A DNA stretch of 64,000 nucleotides from SIG603 sp963589785 (GTDB lineage Bacteria; Bacillota; Clostridia; Oscillospirales; Acutalibacteraceae): contig CAVAMJ010000012.1 in the NCBI GenBank assembly GCA_963589785.1, forward strand, positions 1-64,000. The letters are read 5' to 3'. The notes beneath the pieces were generated by a model that did no database searches, was not told the origin of the DNA, and saw nothing but the letters and a program-made list of their open reading frames with translations. Shown in pieces: positions 1 to 7,562 of the stretch. How positions within the stretch are numbered: position 1 is the stretch's first letter; each line of letters begins with the position of its first letter. A program made the position numbers and the translations under genes.

Positions 1-412
1 GTCTGCGAACGCTTCGCATTCTTGACGTATTTTCCGTGCCTATCTTTTTATATTTTTACTGTTGTTCTTAATTTATCTTGGCGAGAATAATCCGCAAAAT
101 AAAATGTCCGACTGCAAAAGCAAAGCTTTTTTGTCGTATTTTCTCTTGCTGACTTTTTATATGTCAAATTTGCTTTATTGTTTGATATTTCACTAGATGT
201 AAATCATTCGGCTTCTTCGGTCAACTACGGTCGCTTCGCTCCCTAAGTTTCCCCTCATCAGCCTATCTCTTTTTATATCGCTTCGCTCTGTTTTCAGTTT
301 CCGCTCATTATTAATTATTAATTGTTAATTATTAATTGCTCGTGGGCTCTGCCCACACCCGTTCGCTTTTTGAAAAAAGCGAAGCAAAAACTTTTGTGTT
401 TTGCTCCGCTTT
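1..412 (-). repeat. Composite intergenic repeat, third copy (runs off window start)
   Basis: No gene is visible here. Read on the minus strand from 412 downward, the DNA follows the same order of modules as the repeat block at 12319-12860: first the cacaaaag/gcttcgc hairpin and a GTGGGC-AGA-GCCCAC hairpin (412-341), then a diverged aggctga...agccgaat module (about 280-210), then two copies of the aaaatacgtcaagaatgcgaagc module (about 160-90 and 37-3). The middle is more diverged than the two copies near 12-15 kb and includes an AT-rich insert near 310-340. The block begins about 25 nt after the lysA stop and continues beyond base 1. Confidence 0.8.
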
Positions 413-436
413 GTTTTGTTCTGCTTATTTTATTTC

Positions 437-1705
437 TTAGTTATCCCAGACGAGTGTTGCGAAATAATCATCAGGCGTTTCTGCTCTTCTCATCATTGTG
501 ACACTTCCATCCTCATTTAAGAGAAGCTCTGCACTTCTGAGTCTTCCGTTATAGTTATATCCCATTGAGAATCCGTGTGCGCCTGTATCGTGGATGACAA
601 GCAAATCGCCCTTATCGATTTTCGGCAGCATTCTGTCTACTGCGAACTTATCGCAGTTCTCGCAAAGTGATCCGACAACATCATATTTTTCGGTGAGTGG
701 TGCGTTTTCCTTTCCGAGGACTGTGATGTGGTGGTATGAACCGTAAACAGCAGGTCTCATAAGGTTAGCCGCACATGCGTCAACACCGATATACTCTTTA
801 TATATATGCTTCTCGTGGATTGCTCTTGTTACAAGGTGACCGTTCGGTGCAAGCATAAATCTTCCCATTTCTGTGAAGATTGAGACATCTCCCATTCCGG
901 CGGGAACGAGGATTTCATCAAATGCCTTATGCACTCCCTCGCCGATTGCAAAAATATCGTTCTTTGGCTGCTCAGGCTTATAGTCTACGCCTACGCCACC
1001 TGAAAGGTTGATGAACTTAATCTCACATCCTGTCTCTTCATGAAGCTCGACAGCAAGCTCAAAAAGCTGCTTTGCTAGTGCGGGATAGTAGTCGTTTGAG
1101 ACGGTATTGGAAGCGAGGAAGGAATGAATTCCGAAGACCTCTGCGCCCATTTCCTTCAAGGTCTTGAATGCCTCGAAAAGCTGTTCCTTAGTCATACCGT
1201 ACTTTGAGTCGCCCGGGTTATCCATAACCTGGAAGCCCTCTTTGCTCTCGCCGAGGGTAAAGACTCCGCCCGGATTATAACGGCAAGAAATAGTCTTTGG
1301 GATATATCCGATTGTTTCCTTTAAGAACGGAATGTGAGTGATATCATCGAGGTTGATAATTGCGCCGAGCTCAGCTGCCTTGACGTATTCTTCAGCAGGA
1401 GTCTCGTTGGATGAGAACATAATCTCGTGTCCCTTGAAGCCGCATCTGTCGCTCATCATAAGCTCTGTGAGGCTTGAGCAGTCAACGCCGCATCCCTCTT
1501 CGTGCAAAATCTTGAGTATACCGGGAGTCGGGGTTGCCTTTACTGCAAAATACTCCTTAAAGCCCTTATTCCAAGAGAATGCCTTATTTACGTCCTGTGC
1601 TGTCTTGCGGATACCTTTTTCATCGTAAATATGGAAAGGAGTCGGATATACAGCCGCAATCTCCTCAGCCTTATCTTTTGTTATAAACGGAATCTTCTCT
1701 GCCAT
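437..1705 (-). CDS. lysA: Diaminopimelate decarboxylase
   Basis: PLP-dependent decarboxylase of the alanine racemase-like fold III family; it converts meso-diaminopimelate to lysine in the cytoplasm. Visible signatures are the PLP-lysine segment FAVKATPTP near residue 54, GGVGVDY near 235, the EMGR motif (usually EPGR) near 284, and the C-terminal GSLCENCDKF substrate/PLP segment followed by a GAHGFSMGYNYNGR active-site tyrosine region. Length (422 aa) is normal. EMGR and the altered CESGD-like motif place it in a diverged clostridial branch, so another fold III substrate (for example carboxynorspermidine) is possible but less likely. It is followed at once by a composite hairpin repeat that may act as its terminator. 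Confidence 0.85.
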   Translation of the reverse strand: MAEKIPFITKDKAEEIAAVYPTPFHIYDEKGIRKTAQDVNKAFSWNKGFKEYFAVKATPTPGILKILHEEGCGVDCSSLTELMMSDRCGFKGHEIMFSSNETPAEEYVKAAELGAIINLDDITHIPFLKETIGYIPKTISCRYNPGGVFTLGESKEGFQVMDNPGDSKYGMTKEQLFEAFKTLKEMGAEVFGIHSFLASNTVSNDYYPALAKQLFELAVELHEETGCEIKFINLSGGVGVDYKPEQPKNDIFAIGEGVHKAFDEILVPAGMGDVSIFTEMGRFMLAPNGHLVTRAIHEKHIYKEYIGVDACAANLMRPAVYGSYHHITVLGKENAPLTEKYDVVGSLCENCDKFAVDRMLPKIDKGDLLVIHDTGAHGFSMGYNYNGRLRSAELLLNEDGSVTMMRRAETPDDYFATLVWDN

Positions 1706-1769
1706 CTTTCTTCTCTTCTTTCTTTATATTGTTATTTTGAATTTTTGAATTAAAGATTATTCATTTTTT

Positions 1770-1798
1770 ACTGATGTAAACAGTTAAAACACATCAGT
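1770..1798. repeat. Inverted repeat upstream of lysA
   Basis: ACTGATGT and ACATCAGT form an 8-bp perfect stem around a 13-nt loop, lying 65-93 bp upstream of the lysA start and downstream of the ElaA-like gene. On the minus strand it is followed by A residues and not a T-run, so it does not look like a terminator. It could be a leader hairpin or operator for lysA. No lysine riboswitch core is recognisable. Confidence 0.4.
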
Positions 1799-1842
1799 GC
1801 TGTTATTGTAACAGTTATTCGCTCAGTTAGCAATAGTTAATC

Positions 1843-2295
1843 TTAATTTTCTATAATCTTTCTCATGCGAATATGCGGTATACCATCTTCCAAAAACTCC
1901 TCGCCGAAGCTTTCAAAGCCAAATCTCTCATAAAAGTGTACTGCATATGTTTGTGCCTCAAGGTAAATTTCATTTATCTTTGGATCGCTATGAGATATTT
2001 CTTTCGCTCTGTCGATTGCCGCAAGCATAACTTTTTCTGCATAACCGCATTTTCGTTTCACACTCAGCACACGACCGATTTGAAGCGTGCTCTCGTCCTT
2101 GCGAAATAGCCTTAAGTAAGAAAGTAATTCTCCGTTTTCGCCGCTCAGCCAAATGTGAGTGGCTATTTTATCAGTTTCGTCTACTTCCTGATAAGGACAA
2201 TTTTGCTCAACAACAAAAACCTCAACCCTCGCTTTATATATTTCAAAAAGCTCATTTGTGCTTAATTTTGAAAATTCCTTTATCTCAAGTTTCAT
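1843..2295 (-). CDS. ElaA-type GNAT acetyltransferase
   Basis: Small GNAT-fold N-acyltransferase of the ElaA family, about 150 aa. The family signature is seen in the FVVEQNCPYQEVDETD segment near residue 30, the acetyl-CoA loop region around IGRVLSVKRKCGYAEKVM, and the C-terminal HFYERFGFESFGEEF strand and loop. The start is placed at the ATG at 2293-2295 because an AGGTGA ribosome site lies 6 nt upstream; a longer frame up to 2385 is open but has no support. Substrate is unknown for the family. Two copies of a 13-bp palindrome lie just upstream and suggest regulation. Confidence 0.8.
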   Translation of the reverse strand: MKLEIKEFSKLSTNELFEIYKARVEVFVVEQNCPYQEVDETDKIATHIWLSGENGELLSYLRLFRKDESTLQIGRVLSVKRKCGYAEKVMLAAIDRAKEISHSDPKINEIYLEAQTYAVHFYERFGFESFGEEFLEDGIPHIRMRKIIEN

Positions 2296-2340
2296 TTCTT
2301 CACCTAAACACTTGATAAATGTGAATAAATTTTTAATAAT

Positions 2341-2353
2341 TGACTTTTGGTCA
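2341..2353. promoter_or_regulatory. Operator-like 13-bp palindrome, copy 1
   Basis: The sequence TGACTTTTGGTCA has TGAC/GTCA inverted arms. An identical copy starts exactly 61 bp away (2402), about six helical turns, so both could face the same side of the DNA. Both lie in the leader/promoter region of the ElaA-type gene. The binding protein is unknown. Confidence 0.45.
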
Positions 2354-2401
2354 CTTTCTTGTTGACTTTTTAAATCGATAATCATACAATCGAATTATAA
2401 A

Positions 2402-2414
2402 TGACTTTTGGTCA
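2402..2414. promoter_or_regulatory. Operator-like 13-bp palindrome, copy 2
   Basis: Second exact copy of TGACTTTTGGTCA. On the minus strand it is followed after two bases by TATAAT, so it would lie in the -10/-35 spacer of a promoter for the ElaA-type gene, although no convincing -35 is visible. The 2415-2594 stretch beyond it is AT-rich with no recognisable gene. Confidence 0.45.
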
Positions 2415-2594
2415 GAAATTCGTCGTTTATCTGTTGTAAAATATTGTATCAAAAAGCGATTAACAAATAAAGCCTAATAAATTTAAAACCTAAGAATTTG
2501 ATTAAATAAACAGTCCACCGAAATATATTTGAATTTTCGATATTATTTATTTCACATTTTCGTATTTTAAAGCCATATTTTCGTATTGTTGTTA

Positions 2595-2623
2595 TTGAAT
2601 TTTGTACAAATTAGATATACAAT
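2595..2623 (+). promoter_or_regulatory. Promoter of the V-ATPase operon
   Basis: TTGAAT (2595-2600) and TACAAT (2618-2623) are separated by 17 bp. Predicted start of transcription is near 2630, giving a leader of about 80 nt before the first gene. Confidence 0.5.
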
Positions 2624-2708
2624 AGTCTATGTAATTATCTTTTCACTTGGATAATATTTTACTAAACGGAATTTGCACATTCTGCAAAGCCGAGAAAGGT
2701 GTGATATT

Positions 2709-3020
2709 TTGGCAAAAAGCACAATCGAAGCAGTAAAGCTTAGCGAAGCCGAAGCTAACGAGATTATCGAGAACGCTAAGCGTGAAGCAAACAGGATAAT
2801 CAGTGAAGCCAAAGCAAAGGGCAAGGCGATAGCCTTAGAGTCCGCCGCCAAAGCTACAAAAAGCAAAGATGAAGCTTTGCTCCAAGCAACCAAGCAAGCC
2901 GACGAAATAAAATCGGCTCAAAAAAAGGACTCCTCACTTCAGACAGATAAGCTAAAAAAAGCCGCCGCCGAGAAGTCGGCAGAAGCTCAAAAAGCGATTA
3001 TTGACATCATTCTGAAGTAG
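2709..3020 (+). CDS. ntpF: V-type ATPase subunit G/H (peripheral stalk)
   Basis: A 103-aa, highly charged Ala/Lys/Glu protein predicted to be one continuous coiled coil (repeated AxxxA heptads such as SEAEANEIIENAKREANRI). By position and composition it is the small peripheral-stalk subunit that pairs with subunit E to hold the catalytic head against subunit I. The start is taken as TTG at 2709 because AAAGG at 2695-2699 sits 9 nt upstream and the protein then begins with AKSTIEAV, like its relatives; the upstream in-frame ATG at 2673 has no ribosome site. First gene of the operon; the next gene starts 37 nt after its stop. Confidence 0.75.
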   Translation: MAKSTIEAVKLSEAEANEIIENAKREANRIISEAKAKGKAIALESAAKATKSKDEALLQATKQADEIKSAQKKDSSLQTDKLKKAAAEKSAEAQKAIIDIILK

Positions 3021-3057
3021 GTGCTTCAAAAAATGCACATGAAACGGAGGTAGTTAA

Positions 3058-5076
3058 ATGGCGGTACTGCCTATGAAAAAAATCAGTATTTATGGGCTGA
3101 AGACGAACCGCAAGCAAATTCTTGAGCTCATTCAGCGAAGAGGTGCAATTGAGGTCAGATGTGAAAAAGCCGACGAAGACGGTATTTTTGCAAAGACCGA
3201 CACCAAACAGGCAAAACAGCAGTTTGAATCGAGCATTAAGTCACTTCAAACAGCCGTCGATACTCTCGATTCTCTCGTTAAACCTGAGGGAGGACTTCTC
3301 TCGGCGCTGAACGGAAGAGACGAGATTTCTCTTGACGAATGGAACAAAATCGCCGACAACTCTCAGTCTGCACTCAAAACAGCCTCAAAAATCAACAGCT
3401 GTTCAAAGAAAATCGCAGACTCGAAGTCGGACAAAATCCGTTACGAAACTCAGATAGAGGCACTGAAGCCTTGGGTTAGTCTCGACGTATCCATGAGGAC
3501 TAAGGAGACAGAAAGCTCCAGCATTTTCATCGGAACTCTCCCGGAGGAATACACCGAAGAAAAGCTAAAGGCTTTCCTGGCAAAAACACTTCCCGAGGCC
3601 CCCGCAATCGACTGCGAGATAATCAGTCACAGTCCTCAAATGAGCTGTGTTTTCGTCATCTGCCACAAGAATTTCTCTGATGAAACAGAAAACGCACTTC
3701 GCTCTATCGGATTTTCTTATCCCTCACAACCCAGCAAACAGTCTCCAAGCGAGCGCATAAAAATACTCGAGGAAAGAATCCGACTTTGTGACGAGCGTGT
3801 CAAAAAGCACGAGGAAAACATTAAACAGCTTCAAAACGAGCGTCAATCACTTATTTACACGATTGATTACTTCCAAATGAGAAGCGAAAAATATGAAGTT
3901 CTCGGCAACCTCAACCAGAGTGCTCATGTATTCGTCATATCGGGATACATTCCGACAGAGGACAGCGAAAAGCTTAAGAATGAGCTTGAAAAGGAATATC
4001 CTTGCTTTGTCGAGTTAATCGAACCGACAGAAAAGGACAATCCTCCCGTAAAGCTGAAAAACAACAAATTCTCGGAACCCGTGGAATCAGTCATCGAATC
4101 CTACAGTCTTCCGGGCAAGGGTGAAATGGATCCGACGTCCATCACCTCGATATTCTATTATTTCCTATTCGGCATGATGCTTTCCGATGCGGCTTACGGT
4201 CTCATCATGGTGATTGCGACTGCCGTAGTACTTCTCAAATTCAAAAACCTTGAACCAGGCATGAAGAAATTCATGAAGCTATTTTTCTTCTGCGGAATTT
4301 CAACGACCTTCTGGGGCTTTATGTTTGGTTCATTCTTCGGAGATGCGATAGATGTTGTAGCGACAACATTCTTCGGCTATTCGGGCCCGAGCCTCACGCC
4401 GTGCCTTTGGTTTGCTCCGATTGACAAGCCGATGAAGCTTCTCATCTTCTCGTTCCTTTTGGGAATTATCCACCTCTTTGCAGGACTTGCCTGCAGTGCT
4501 TATCAGAGCATTAAATCGGGTCACATTCTCGATGCGGTTTATGATGTTCTGATGTGGTATCTCCTCATCGGAGGACTTCTGCTTGTTCTGCTCTCAATGG
4601 ATATGTTCACCACAATGACACAGATAAGCTTCACCCTCTCGCCTATTTGGTCAAAAATCGGCGGTGTAATGGCACTTATCGGTGCACTCGGAGTAATTCT
4701 TTTCGGCGGAAGAGAATCGAAAAATCCCGCAAAACGTCTTCTCAAGGGACTTTATGCTCTCTACGGCGTATCAAGCTGGTTATCCGATATTCTCTCCTAC
4801 TCGAGACTTTTGGCACTCGGACTTGCCACAGGCGTCATCGCTCAGGTCTTTAACAAAATGGGCTCTATGCTCGGCGGCGGTGTCGTCGGTGCGATAGTAT
4901 TCATTCTCGTCTTCTTAATCGGACAGACGCTCAATATCGGTATCAACGCACTTGGCGCATATGTTCACTGCAACCGTCTGCAGTTTGTCGAATTCTTCGG
5001 CAAGTTCTATAACGGCGGCGGAGAGAAATTCACTCCGTTCTCGGCTAACACCAAATATTTCAAAATCAAAGAATAA
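3058..5076 (+). CDS. ntpI: V-type ATPase subunit I
   Basis: Membrane stator subunit (a-subunit equivalent) carrying the ion half-channels. Residues 1 to about 345 are cytosolic with coiled coils (for example near 230-270), and the C-terminal half has about seven to eight membrane segments beginning around SIFYYFLFGMMLSDAAYGL. The arginine-containing LSYSRLLALGLATGVIAQVFN segment near residue 580 matches the family's essential arginine helix. Length of 672 aa is normal. GGAGG lies 8 nt upstream of the ATG. Confidence 0.93.
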   Translation: MAVLPMKKISIYGLKTNRKQILELIQRRGAIEVRCEKADEDGIFAKTDTKQAKQQFESSIKSLQTAVDTLDSLVKPEGGLLSALNGRDEISLDEWNKIADNSQSALKTASKINSCSKKIADSKSDKIRYETQIEALKPWVSLDVSMRTKETESSSIFIGTLPEEYTEEKLKAFLAKTLPEAPAIDCEIISHSPQMSCVFVICHKNFSDETENALRSIGFSYPSQPSKQSPSERIKILEERIRLCDERVKKHEENIKQLQNERQSLIYTIDYFQMRSEKYEVLGNLNQSAHVFVISGYIPTEDSEKLKNELEKEYPCFVELIEPTEKDNPPVKLKNNKFSEPVESVIESYSLPGKGEMDPTSITSIFYYFLFGMMLSDAAYGLIMVIATAVVLLKFKNLEPGMKKFMKLFFFCGISTTFWGFMFGSFFGDAIDVVATTFFGYSGPSLTPCLWFAPIDKPMKLLIFSFLLGIIHLFAGLACSAYQSIKSGHILDAVYDVLMWYLLIGGLLLVLLSMDMFTTMTQISFTLSPIWSKIGGVMALIGALGVILFGGRESKNPAKRLLKGLYALYGVSSWLSDILSYSRLLALGLATGVIAQVFNKMGSMLGGGVVGAIVFILVFLIGQTLNIGINALGAYVHCNRLQFVEFFGKFYNGGGEKFTPFSANTKYFKIKE

Positions 5077-5113
5077 TTTAAAAGATTACTTATTCCAGAA
5101 AGGATTAAATATT

Positions 5114-5605
5114 ATGGCTATCTTACAATCATTAGGTCTTCCTATTGCACTTCTCGGAGCAGCTATGGCAGCATTACTCGGCGGTATCGGCTCCGCAATC
5201 GGCGTCGGCGATGCTGGTAAAGCAGCGGCAGGCGTAGTCACAGAGGACCCGTCCCTCTTCGGTAAGGTACTTATTCTTCAGCTTCTCCCGGGTACTCAGG
5301 GTATCTACGGACTTCTCATTGCCTTCCTCACACTCACTCAGATAGGTGTTCTCGGTGGCAGTGCTGATGTTTCATTCGCAGCCGGATGCGCTTACTTCGC
5401 AGCATGTATGCCAATGGCTTTCGTTGGTCTCTGGTCAGCAAGAATGCAGGCAAAGGCTTCAATCGCTTCTATCGGTCTTGTAGCAAAGAAGCCCGACCAG
5501 TTCGGTAAATCAATGATTTTCCCCGCAATGGTTGAGACATACGCTGTTCTTGCACTTCTCGTTTCACTTCTTTCCGTTATGAACATCTCTTCACTCGGTC
5601 TTTAA
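5114..5605 (+). CDS. ntpK: V-type ATPase rotor subunit K (Na+-type ligands)
   Basis: A 163-aa, four-helix double-hairpin proteolipid forming the membrane rotor ring. The essential carboxylate is Glu141 in MVETYAVLALL. The first hairpin carries LLPGTQG (Leu58, Thr61, Gln62) and the third helix Gln112. These align one-for-one with the Na+ ligands of Enterococcus hirae NtpK (Leu61, Thr64, Gln65, Gln110, Glu139), so Na+ and not H+ translocation is inferred. The start is the ATG at 5114 preceded by AAAGGA; a longer open frame upstream overlaps subunit I and is not used. Confidence 0.93.
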   Translation: MAILQSLGLPIALLGAAMAALLGGIGSAIGVGDAGKAAAGVVTEDPSLFGKVLILQLLPGTQGIYGLLIAFLTLTQIGVLGGSADVSFAAGCAYFAACMPMAFVGLWSARMQAKASIASIGLVAKKPDQFGKSMIFPAMVETYAVLALLVSLLSVMNISSLGL

Positions 5606-5652
5606 TTAAGTATTATTAACCTCGAACGAAACAACGAAAAGGAAACTGAAAT

Positions 5653-6237
5653 ATGGCAGGAATTGAAAGCATCACAAGCTTAATCAAGCAGGAAGCGACA
5701 GAAAATGCCGAGAAGATTATTTCAGATGCAAACAACACGGCAAATGAGATTTTAGCTGAAGCCAAGAAAGCGGCAGACGAAAAGAGCAAAGCCGCTTCAG
5801 CTATTGAAAAAGCTGAAATCGATGCCGTCATAAGCAAGGCAAAAAGTGCCGCCGAACTTCAAAAGAGGCGAGATTTACTTTATGCCAAGCAGGAAATCAT
5901 CGGCGAAATAATCGAAATGGCAAAATCAAGTCTTAGCGCTCTGCCCGATAAGGAGTATTTTGAGCTTCTCATTAAGCTTGTAAAAAAATATGCGACGGGG
6001 CAAGAAGGAACTCTCGCCCTCGGTGCAAAGGATCTTAAAAGAGTACCCGCCGACTTTGCGGAGTCACTCAAAAAAGCATCCGATAACAAACTCACTCTTA
6101 ACAAAGAGCCTATTAACATTAAAAACGGTTTTCTCCTTCTTTACGGCGGAATTGACATCAACTGCAGCTTCGATTCTCTCTTTGACGAGAATATGGAAGA
6201 AATCACAGATAAGGTGTCCGGGATAGTTTTCGCCTAA
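5653..6237 (+). CDS. ntpE: V-type ATPase subunit E
   Basis: Peripheral-stalk subunit E, 194 aa. The N-terminal half is a long charged coiled coil (ESITSLIKQEATENAEKIISDA onward) expected to pair with the subunit G/H product at 2709. The C-terminal domain ends in the family-typical GGIDINCSFDSLFDE...ITDKVSGIVF pattern. It lies third after subunit I in the canonical clostridial order, 23 nt before subunit C. Confidence 0.9.
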   Translation: MAGIESITSLIKQEATENAEKIISDANNTANEILAEAKKAADEKSKAASAIEKAEIDAVISKAKSAAELQKRRDLLYAKQEIIGEIIEMAKSSLSALPDKEYFELLIKLVKKYATGQEGTLALGAKDLKRVPADFAESLKKASDNKLTLNKEPINIKNGFLLLYGGIDINCSFDSLFDENMEEITDKVSGIVFA

Positions 6238-6260
6238 GCCAATCGGAAGGAGGAAGTTAA

Positions 6261-7226
6261 ATGCGTGAAAACTACGCCTATCAGGTGGCACGTGTGCGCG
6301 TAAGAGAGCTGTCTCTTCTGAATTCTCAGGACATAGAGCTTCTCATGTCCTGCAAGACAAGCGACGAGTGCATCAGAGTTCTTCGTGACAAGGGCTGGGG
6401 TGACGGCACTGAAAAAACAGCCGAGGAAATTTTCTCAAACGAAAATGCCAAAACTCAAGGCTTCATTCACGAGCTTCTCGATGACCTCTCCGTCTTTGAC
6501 GTTCTTCTCTACCCCACCGACTTCAACAATCTCAAGGCGGCAATCAAGCTTGGCTTCACAGGTCAAACTCCCCACAACGTTTTCAAAAAGGGCGGAACGG
6601 TTGACCCCGAGCTCATTATGAAAGCAGTTTCTGAGAATGACTTCTCCATTCTGCCGGACTTTATGGCAGAAACAGGAAAGAAAGCCATGAGCACGATTTT
6701 AAGAACAAGAGACGGTCAGCTTTGCGATATCATCATCGACAGAGCATGCCTTGAAGCGGTGAGACAGGCGGGACTTGACTCCGATGAGGAATTAGTCCGA
6801 AATTACGCCGACCTAAGCGTTGCAATATCTGATATAAAAATAGCGGTGCGCTGTCAAAAGACAGGCAAAAGCCAAAGCTTCATAAACGAAGCCTTAGCCC
6901 CGTGTGACAGTCTGAATATCTCGGCACTTTCGACTGCGGCGGCAAAATCTCTCGATGAGGTTTTGAATGTCCTTTCTCTAAGCCCTTACGCATCATGTGT
7001 AGATAAGCTTAAGGAAAGTCCGTCTGCATTTGAAAAATGGTGTGACGACAGAATGACGGATCTCATAAAGGAGCAAAAGTCAAATCCCTTTACACTCGGT
7101 CCGATTATGGCTTACAGCATCGCAAGACAAAACGAAATAAACACCGTGAGAATCATCCTCTCGGGAAAGCTTAACAATATTGATGACAGCATCATCAGAG
7201 AAAGACTGAGGGCAATGTATGTATAG
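6261..7226 (+). CDS. ntpC: V-type ATPase subunit C
   Basis: Subunit C (d-type, 321 aa) caps the rotor ring and couples it to the central stalk. The all-helical sequence starts YAYQVARVRVRELSLLN and ends with NEINTVRIILSGKLNNI, which is the family's usual C-terminal block. A GGAGG site lies 8-9 nt upstream. Its last codons overlap the start of subunit F by 8 nt, indicating translational coupling. Confidence 0.92.
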   Translation: MRENYAYQVARVRVRELSLLNSQDIELLMSCKTSDECIRVLRDKGWGDGTEKTAEEIFSNENAKTQGFIHELLDDLSVFDVLLYPTDFNNLKAAIKLGFTGQTPHNVFKKGGTVDPELIMKAVSENDFSILPDFMAETGKKAMSTILRTRDGQLCDIIIDRACLEAVRQAGLDSDEELVRNYADLSVAISDIKIAVRCQKTGKSQSFINEALAPCDSLNISALSTAAAKSLDEVLNVLSLSPYASCVDKLKESPSAFEKWCDDRMTDLIKEQKSNPFTLGPIMAYSIARQNEINTVRIILSGKLNNIDDSIIRERLRAMYV

Positions 7227-7539
7227 AATTGCGGTTTTGGGAGATCGGGACAGCATATACGGCTTTGCGGCTCTCGGACTTGATGTCTTTCCCGTTCTTA
7301 ACAGCGACGAAGGCAGAGAAACCCTCAAGAAGCTTTGCGAGGGCGAATATGCGGTAATCTACATAACAGAAAGCTTAGCTTCTGAGCTTGAACACGAGCT
7401 CGATCATTTCAAGGAGCTGCCGCTTCCGGCAATCATTCCTATCCCCGGCATAACGGGAAATAACGGAATGGGAATTAAAATGGTCAAAAAAAGTGTTGAA
7501 CAGGCAGTCGGCTCGGATATTATTTTCGGTGACGGCTAA
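7219..7539 (+). CDS. ntpG: V-type ATPase subunit F
   Basis: Central-stalk subunit F, 106 aa, with the Rossmann-like pattern IAVLGDRDSIYGFAALGLDVFPV, an AVIYITE strand, and PAIIPIPG before the flexible C-terminal helix. The start ATG at 7219 overlaps the end of subunit C. It works with subunit D in the rotating shaft. Confidence 0.93.
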   Translation: MYRIAVLGDRDSIYGFAALGLDVFPVLNSDEGRETLKKLCEGEYAVIYITESLASELEHELDHFKELPLPAIIPIPGITGNNGMGIKMVKKSVEQAVGSDIIFGDG

Positions 7540-7562
7540 GCAAACGAAAGGAATAAATCAGC

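Noticed and set aside
1..436. Coding gene at the window start
   Set aside because: Both strands are broken by stops and the DNA matches the repeat family.
2673..2708. Upstream ATG for the first V-ATPase gene
   Set aside because: No ribosome site before it, and the extra residues do not resemble family N-termini; the TTG at 2709 has an AAAGG site 9 nt upstream.
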